The translations under genes and the position numbers were made by a program. 8,517 bases of DNA from Chloroflexota bacterium (GTDB lineage Bacteria > Chloroflexota > Anaerolineae > Caldilineales > Caldilineaceae), in assembly GCA_003577365.1 (NCBI GenBank), contig QEUY01000119.1, positions 1-8,517 of the forward strand, in the 5' to 3' direction. Position 1 is the stretch's first letter; each line of letters starts with the position of its first letter. Below the pieces are notes generated by a model. The model did not search any database. It saw only the letters and a list, made by a program, of their open reading frames with translations, and was not told the origin of the DNA. Shown here piece after piece: positions 1 to 8,517 of this stretch.

Positions 1-90
1 ACACGCCGCCATCCCCAGCAGCACCGCCAAGCCCGCTGCCAAGACCATTGCCAAAGCACGCAGTCTCGCCAAGCATTGCTCCCCATTCAT
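1..90 (-). CDS. Partial N-terminus of a probable lipoprotein (signal peptide only)
   Basis: Reading leftward from an ATG at 90-88, all 30 codons to the window edge are open. The translation begins MNGEQCLARLRALAMV and continues as a hydrophobic stretch ending GMAAC at residues 26-30. Two arginines (residues 9 and 11), a roughly 17-residue hydrophobic core and a terminal Met-Ala-Ala-Cys resembling a lipobox are what a lipoprotein signal peptide looks like; Cys30 would be the lipidated residue. The ATG shares four bases (ATGA) with the stop of the upstream dehydrogenase, so the two genes are probably co-transcribed and translationally coupled. AGGTGG a few bases upstream, inside the dehydrogenase, is a weak ribosome site. 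A second in-frame ATG at 48 would leave a shorter signal without the arginines. The mature protein lies outside the window. A solute-binding lipoprotein of a sugar ABC transporter would suit the neighbour, but that is inference. Confidence 0.6.
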   Translation of the reverse strand, partial: MNGEQCLARLRALAMVLAAGLAVLLGMAAC

Positions 91-1100
91 GCGGCCACCT
101 GCAGATGCACCTTCAGCGTCCGCCCTGCCTCGAAGGCATGGAAGGCATCGGCGAAGCCCTCCAGCGTCACCTGATGGCTCACCAGGTGCGACACATCCAA
201 CACGCCGTTCGCCAGCCAGGCAATCGCCGGGAGGAAGGTATAGCAGAGCGCAAAGCTGCCGATGATCTGCCAGTCGTTACGAAAGATGGCATAGGGGCTG
301 ACCTGGATGTGAGCATGCATGGGCGCGACGCCGAACTGGAGATATTGGCCGCGCGGGCGCAGATAGTGGAAGGCGCGCTCGATCACCGCGGGCACGCCGG
401 TGGCGTCTACCACCACGCCAAAGCCGCCGGGGGCCAGGTCCTGGAGCAAGGCGTTTTGATCGTCGCCCGCGACCACAGTGGCGGACGCGCCCAACCGCCG
501 CGCCAGCGCCAGCCGGTCGGGCTGTTTGTCCACCATCACCACGCGCGCCGCGCCGCTGTGGCGCAGGGCTTGGAGCAGCAACAGCCCCATCGGCCCCGCG
601 CCGAAGATCAACACGCTGTCGGCAGGCATCACGCGCAGCCGTTTACAGGCATGCACCACGCAGGCCAGCGGCTCGATAAAGGCGGCCTGCGCATCGCTCA
701 GACTGTCGGGCAGCCGGTAGCAGGCGCGCGCCGGCACGGCGACATATTCGGCAAACCCGCCGGCGCGCGTGACGCCCACCCCCTGCCAGTTGCGGCAGTG
801 GTTGGCCTGCTCGTTGCGGCAAAAATCACACTGCCCACAGTAGAGATTGGGGTCGACGGCCACGCGCTCGCCCACACGCATATCCGTGACCTCGCGGCCT
901 ACCTCCACCACCGTGCCGCCGAACTCGTGGCCGGGGATGATCGGAAAGGTGGACATGTACTCGTCGTGATAGATGTGCACGTCGGTGCCGCAGATGCCGC
1001 AGCGTGCGATCTGCACGACCACTTCGCCGGCGGCGGGGGCAGGGTCCGCCACGCGCTCGACGGCAATTGTTTCGGGCTGGGGAAAGACAATGGCACGCAT
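87..1100 (-). CDS. Zinc-dependent polyol/alcohol dehydrogenase (medium-chain family)
   Basis: This 337-residue protein has the full medium-chain dehydrogenase layout and is of usual family length. The catalytic-zinc ligands are Cys37 in GICGTD, His58-Glu59 in PGHEF, and probably Glu143 in the EPLAC motif. The structural-zinc loop is Cys88, Cys91, Cys94 and Cys102 (C-x2-C-x2-C-x7-C). The Rossmann fold starts at GAGPMG (residues 167-172), and Asp191 at the end of the second strand suggests a preference for NAD over NADP. The enzyme should be cytoplasmic and oxidise a secondary alcohol of a polyol or sugar to a ketone. It resembles sorbitol/arabinitol dehydrogenases, but the substrate cannot be told from sequence. 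The start at 1100 is preferred because GAAGGAG lies 7-8 bases upstream and MRAIVF is a typical family N-terminus. An in-frame ATG at 1181 would add 27 residues of non-family sequence. The next gene overlaps its stop by 4 bases. Confidence 0.93.
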   Translation of the reverse strand: MRAIVFPQPETIAVERVADPAPAAGEVVVQIARCGICGTDVHIYHDEYMSTFPIIPGHEFGGTVVEVGREVTDMRVGERVAVDPNLYCGQCDFCRNEQANHCRNWQGVGVTRAGGFAEYVAVPARACYRLPDSLSDAQAAFIEPLACVVHACKRLRVMPADSVLIFGAGPMGLLLLQALRHSGAARVVMVDKQPDRLALARRLGASATVVAGDDQNALLQDLAPGGFGVVVDATGVPAVIERAFHYLRPRGQYLQFGVAPMHAHIQVSPYAIFRNDWQIIGSFALCYTFLPAIAWLANGVLDVSHLVSHQVTLEGFADAFHAFEAGRTLKVHLQVAA

Positions 1101-1158
1101 CGATTGCTCCTTCGCTTGACGGTCTGGGTGCTCTCTCCATCGATAGGGAAATCCGGCT

Positions 1159-1212
1159 CCTGCAAGCATCCCTGCAAACACACCCCTTCAAGCATACCCC
1201 TTCAAGCATACC
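1159..1212. repeat. Four tandem copies of a 12-14 bp repeat upstream of the dehydrogenase
   Basis: On the plus strand the units are CCTGCAAGCATC (1159-1170), CCTGCAAACACACC (1171-1184), CCTTCAAGCATACC (1185-1198) and CCTTCAAGCATACC (1199-1212). The last two are identical; the first lacks two bases. The array ends 59 bases upstream of the dehydrogenase start codon and lies on one DNA face every 14 bp, not every helical turn. It could be an operator bound by several regulator subunits, or a simple slippage product. No regulator gene is visible in the window. Confidence 0.75.
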
Positions 1213-1274
1213 ACCGCGCGCCGCAATTTGGATAGAGGCCGCGCCGCGCGGCCGGCGATAGCCAGGACATCAAA

Positions 1275-1301
1275 TTGACAGGTGCGGCGCAGAAATTTAA
1301 G
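1275..1301 (+). promoter_or_regulatory. Candidate promoter for the lamin-tail gene
   Basis: A perfect -35 hexamer TTGACA at 1275-1280 is followed after 15 bases by TTTAAG (1296-1301), a 4/6 match to the -10 consensus. The spacing is shorter than the usual 17, so the -10 assignment is weak. The leader to the start codon would be about 75 bases. A second AT-rich hexamer, GATAAT at 1324-1329, has no good partner. Confidence 0.3.
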
Positions 1302-1383
1302 GCACAGATCCGGCCATTTGGGAGGATAATGGAAGGCAACGCCTATCCATCTATTCACCTCTTCACCCCGTGGAGGTTCCCCC

Positions 1384-5169
<3,786 letters not shown>

Positions 5170-5249
5170 GGAAATCATTGAAGTCTCGGCCATACATTAA
5201 CGTTTTCCACAAATGATGGGCAGACTCACTCTTGGTGTATGTCCAAAAG

Positions 5250-6071
5250 CTAATCGTGGACTCCCCGATAGGTAGCGATCTCCGAGGCTGTGAGTTCTTC
5301 TGGAGGCACTAACTGATAGTGTTTTTCAAGAGATATTCGGATACCCTCATCAGTCTTGACAAACCCGAATAGAGCGATTGCACCGTCATTCATGAACTGG
5401 GCCGCTATTGGTCGGCAAATGAGTGCAGGGTATTTCTCTTCACATAAAGCAAAATCCTGTTCTATTTGCACTGGCCCAATTCTGTCGTTTCCACCCTTTG
5501 CCTGGACAGGAATAATATAATGCGCACCATGCTTGTCGATACCCACATAAAGCTCATCTGTCTCCACCTGTCCCATGTTCTTTACCGTTGTCCGTAGATG
5601 GTTCTGGAGTGAGTAGCAGGTTATACCAGAGAAAATATCGATTAAACGATTGTAACGGAGAATAGCTAATAAAGCTTGCTCGTCGTTTACCGCATATTTG
5701 CGGATTATACCTGGCGTGGCGTCAGGCACTTTCGTTTTCAGATAATTTTCAGACGGAACTATCTTCATAATCTTAGCAAGAGCAAACTGGTATCGTGATA
5801 CGCCTACTGATCTTATCAGCCATTCATAACCATCTGGTGCTGTATCAAGTATTTCTTTGGGCAGCTGCCGTCTGTAACGATAAGAGTAAGGAATGTCCCC
5901 CGGGTTCTTCGGTCTAGGAAGTTGCAGTTCCTCAGCCGCATGGATAATTTCATCTCGGGCAAACTCGAAGCGAGTTGTTCCTATCACATAATACTTCTCA
6001 AAAATGCTTCGGATTATCTTGTCATACCTGGTAGCCATGTCGTCCATTTTGGATTTAGCTATCCCGGCCAC
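5250..6071 (-). CDS. Putative type II restriction endonuclease (PD-(D/E)XK-like)
   Basis: This 273-residue protein follows a DNA methyltransferase and overlaps its end by 13 bases, the arrangement of a restriction-modification pair. The only visible nuclease signature is in the C-terminal half: ETDELYVGID (residues 170-179), a short turn, then IPVQAKGG (187-194). That is two strands with acidic residues Glu170, Asp172, Glu173 and Asp179 followed by Gln190-x-Lys192, consistent with a PD-(D/E)XK core whose second acid is Gln. The N-terminal half contains PKNPGDIPYSYRYR (54-67), followed by helical-looking sequence; this may be the DNA-recognition part. The expected role is double-strand cleavage at the site protected by the partner methylase. 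The GTG at 6071 is the longest start and gives translational coupling; ATG at 6047 or 6038 is also possible, and none has a strong ribosome site. AT-rich codon use contrasts with the flanking genes. Recognition sequence unknown. Confidence 0.72.
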   Translation of the reverse strand: MAGIAKSKMDDMATRYDKIIRSIFEKYYVIGTTRFEFARDEIIHAAEELQLPRPKNPGDIPYSYRYRRQLPKEILDTAPDGYEWLIRSVGVSRYQFALAKIMKIVPSENYLKTKVPDATPGIIRKYAVNDEQALLAILRYNRLIDIFSGITCYSLQNHLRTTVKNMGQVETDELYVGIDKHGAHYIIPVQAKGGNDRIGPVQIEQDFALCEEKYPALICRPIAAQFMNDGAIALFGFVKTDEGIRISLEKHYQLVPPEELTASEIATYRGVHD

Positions 6072-7396
6072 CGCAGCACAACAACTTCTTCTCGCAAATC
6101 CTGCTTTGTGGCTGTAGCAAATCTCGTTCGAAATAGGTCAATCCGCTCGACTTCATAGCCTTCTTGCTTGGCGACAAGCGCCAGAAGTTGCCCAGTCCGT
6201 ATCATAACCCGGAAATATGATGCTTGGTCGCCTACAACATACGCTAGACGTGCCCCTGGCCGAAGCACAGAGCGCAGCCCAGCAAGATGCTTAGCCATGC
6301 CTCCGAAATAGAGCCTAGTAAGCCTGGCATATAGACGTTCGAAGCCCGATGTCTTACCAAGCGCGATCCGTCGTTGCTCAATCTCGTCTGCTAAGTTCTG
6401 AATTTCCGATATATTTTGTACCCATCGGTCATCGTCATCGGCCTTGTAGATATTCCTAGTATTGGAGCGCACAAGACCTTGCTTCAGATGACGTAATTCG
6501 GCCCTGTCATTGTAAAAGCCAAGAAGCACTGACTCCAATCTGGTCGTTCTCGTGTAGTCTTTCTCGTTTGGATATGGCGGTGAAGTGATAACAGCGTCGA
6601 TCGACAGTGGCTCTAGGACCTTAGCAACAGTACGTGCATCTGCACAACGCACAAAGATCTCGGGGAACGCCATCCCTTGTACTGTTCTCAAATCCTCAAC
6701 AATACGTGTAATCTCGTTAAGCCAACTTGCTATTACTGGGACATCCGGCTTCTGCTTCCCTACCCCTACTTCAGGACCAAATCTAAGATTACTAATGGAT
6801 GAAACAAGTGCTTTTCCTAAGGCTAAGAGAGCGTGCCCATAATATCGTTTACCCTCATGCGACTTAAGGCATTCAAGCAAAACGAGCGTCTTGTGCAGAG
6901 GGAATGGGCTTATCGAATTGGCAATAAGCAGCCTCTCTGCGGCAGGATCCAGGGTCCTTAATTCTACATCTCGCGGATTTCCAATAGTCTGTGTGTCATC
7001 AATGCCTTGCTGCCGCAAACATACCTTCGCTTCATCTGCAACCCCCCACGCCGCATCAAGCAAATCATCTGGATTCAGCGACCAGTCTACTTTAACAGAG
7101 CTAGCAAAAAACGGGAATGCATTGGCCTCAAGTCCGACGCCGGCAAATCCTCGCAACTTCGCTTCTACAAGTGTTGTCCCTGTTCCGCAGAAGGGATCCA
7201 GTACTCTCGACTCTACACCTAATTCGAATTCCGAAAGATAACGGCGAACCAGATGGGGTGGGAAAGACAATACGAAGCGATACCATTCATGAAACGCCTT
7301 GTCTTCCGGGGCGATGTTATTGCTATCGCTAGACACAAAGCGTTGTTCAGCTTGTTCAGAGCTAAATAGCTCCAGTTGTTTTTCAAGGTTTCTCAT
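6059..7396 (-). CDS. DNA methyltransferase of a type II restriction-modification system (N4-cytosine or N6-adenine)
   Basis: The 445-residue protein carries the AdoMet-binding motif I, DPFCGTGTT (residues 67-75), the motif II acidic residue Glu90 in GLEANAF, and the amino-methyltransferase catalytic motif IV, TSPPY (271-275). VVGD (387-390) may be a later core strand. TSPPY points to methylation of an exocyclic amino group, N4 of cytosine or N6 of adenine, not C5 of cytosine. Motif I comes before motif IV, with about 195 residues between them that could hold target-recognition sequence. The N-terminal HEWYRFVLSFPPHLV (36-50) leads into motif I. The start at 7396 is well fixed: an in-frame TGA lies nine codons upstream with no start codon between. 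No Shine-Dalgarno is visible, so a leaderless or weakly initiated message is possible. It would protect host DNA from the overlapping downstream endonuclease. Base composition is lower in GC than both flanks, suggesting transfer. Confidence 0.9.
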   Translation of the reverse strand: MRNLEKQLELFSSEQAEQRFVSSDSNNIAPEDKAFHEWYRFVLSFPPHLVRRYLSEFELGVESRVLDPFCGTGTTLVEAKLRGFAGVGLEANAFPFFASSVKVDWSLNPDDLLDAAWGVADEAKVCLRQQGIDDTQTIGNPRDVELRTLDPAAERLLIANSISPFPLHKTLVLLECLKSHEGKRYYGHALLALGKALVSSISNLRFGPEVGVGKQKPDVPVIASWLNEITRIVEDLRTVQGMAFPEIFVRCADARTVAKVLEPLSIDAVITSPPYPNEKDYTRTTRLESVLLGFYNDRAELRHLKQGLVRSNTRNIYKADDDDRWVQNISEIQNLADEIEQRRIALGKTSGFERLYARLTRLYFGGMAKHLAGLRSVLRPGARLAYVVGDQASYFRVMIRTGQLLALVAKQEGYEVERIDLFRTRFATATKQDLREEVVVLRWPG

Positions 7397-7437
7397 AGGA
7401 GTCAGAAAGAACCTGAATCGTCACGTCTACTCTTCCA

Positions 7438-7450
7438 TAGCACAGTGCTA
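7438..7450. promoter_or_regulatory. 13-bp palindrome upstream of the methyltransferase
   Basis: TAGCAC-A-GTGCTA is a perfect inverted repeat with 6-base arms around a single central base, 42-54 bases upstream of the methyltransferase start codon. A symmetric site here is a reasonable operator position. The methylase itself or an unlinked repressor could bind it. No controller-protein gene is present in the window, so this remains a candidate only. Confidence 0.4.
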
Positions 7451-7586
7451 CGTATTTTGGAGTCCATCCACTGTAACCTATTTGTTGATTGCCCACAAGC
7501 TTAAGTAGCGATGACAACGGACACAGATCCAAAGCTGCCTGTTGACGACTAATTCCAGAACGGCAGCCCTAATAACCCCTCCAGTT

Positions 7587-7616
7587 TTGGGATCGCCATC
7601 CCCTTTGCACTATACT
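7587..7616 (+). promoter_or_regulatory. Candidate sigma70-type promoter for rmd
   Basis: TATACT at 7611-7616 matches the -10 consensus at 5 of 6 positions. TTGGGA at 7587-7592 matches the -35 at 4 of 6, with an 18-base spacer. The spacer holds a short hairpin, GGGAT-CGCC-ATCCC (7589-7602), and the -10 runs into a 9-base palindrome TGTGACACA (7616-7624) near the expected start of transcription; either could be a regulator site. The leader to the ATG at 7679 would be about 55 bases. Confidence 0.45.
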
Positions 7617-7678
7617 GTGACACAATTTATCCAGCCGCCGCAAACCGCCGCGGCGGGCCAGCGCCGTCCGCAGGGGAA

Positions 7679-8517
<839 letters not shown>

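Larger units (their letters stand above)
5170..7625. other. AT-richer island carrying the restriction-modification pair
   Basis: Base composition changes directly after the lamin-tail stop codon and returns to GC-rich just before the rmd leader. Hand-counted 60-base lines give 22/60 G+C at 5641-5700 and 29/60 at 7081-7140, against 48/60 at 4201-4260 and 45/60 at 8281-8340. Codon choice in the two genes changes accordingly. No integrase, transposase, tRNA or convincing terminal repeat marks the edges, so the right boundary is approximate and the insertion mechanism is not visible. Confidence 0.7.

Noticed and set aside
1101..1181. 27-residue N-terminal extension of the dehydrogenase from an upstream ATG
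   Set aside because: The extension has no family similarity, overlaps the repeat array, and the internal ATG at 1100 has a strong GAAGGAG ribosome site.
48..1235. Long plus-strand open frame of 395 codons opposite the dehydrogenase
   Set aside because: Its translation is rich in His, Arg and Gly with no domain pattern, as expected for the antisense of a GC-rich gene; the minus strand holds a full set of dehydrogenase motifs.
5170..5249. Possible bidirectional terminator between the convergent genes
   Set aside because: Only weak, widely separated complementary bits such as ATCATT/AATGAT are present, with no GC-rich stem and no T-run.
5257..7466. Inverted TGGACTCC / GGAGTCCA near the two ends of the AT-rich block
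   Set aside because: An 8-base match over such a distance is expected by chance, the left copy lies within the end of the endonuclease gene, and there is no transposase or target duplication.
7299..7508. Short plus-strand open frame across the start of the methyltransferase
   Set aside because: It is mostly antisense to the methylase N-terminus, has no ribosome site, and its translation shows no domain.

Overview
The window looks like a high-GC bacterial chromosome carrying an AT-richer insert. The flanking genes are strongly GC-biased: by hand count the lines at 4201-4260 and 8281-8340 are 48/60 and 45/60 G+C. The middle block from about 5170 to about 7625 is much lower, with 22/60 in 5641-5700 and 29/60 in 7081-7140. 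Very large secreted proteins with several lamin-tail domains and Pro/Thr linkers are common in Chloroflexota (Anaerolineae/Caldilineae-like lineages). I suggest that phylum as an inference only; there is no rRNA or other marker gene here.

Layout, left to right. (1) 1-1100, minus strand: a zinc-dependent polyol/alcohol dehydrogenase (start 1100, stop 87-89). Its stop overlaps by 4 bases the start of a second gene that leaves the window at base 1; the 30 visible residues form a lipoprotein-type signal peptide. (2) 1101-1383: a divergent intergenic region with four tandem copies of a 12-14 bp repeat on the dehydrogenase side and a perfect TTGACA box on the other. (3) 1384-5169, plus strand: a 1261-residue exported protein with four lamin-tail domains, a PHP-like domain that appears to have lost its metal ligands, and two C-terminal OB-fold-like domains. 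(4) 5250-7396, minus strand: a restriction-modification pair. A DNA methyltransferase (motifs DPFCGTG and TSPPY) comes first and overlaps by 13 bases a PD-(D/E)XK-like endonuclease. (5) 7397-7678: a divergent intergenic region with a 13-bp palindrome and a sigma70-like promoter. (6) 7679 to the right edge, plus strand: a truncated GDP-6-deoxy-D-mannose reductase (Rmd-type SDR), involved in deoxysugar supply for surface glycans.

The dehydrogenase and the lipoprotein gene look like part of one sugar or polyol uptake and oxidation operon. The lamin-tail protein is probably an extracellular or envelope protein. The reductase would feed glycan synthesis. The restriction-modification pair is functionally unrelated to these, and its base composition points to horizontal acquisition into the gap between the lamin-tail gene and rmd. 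It is the most likely place for an uncharacterised system, because neither protein is an obvious copy of a textbook enzyme.
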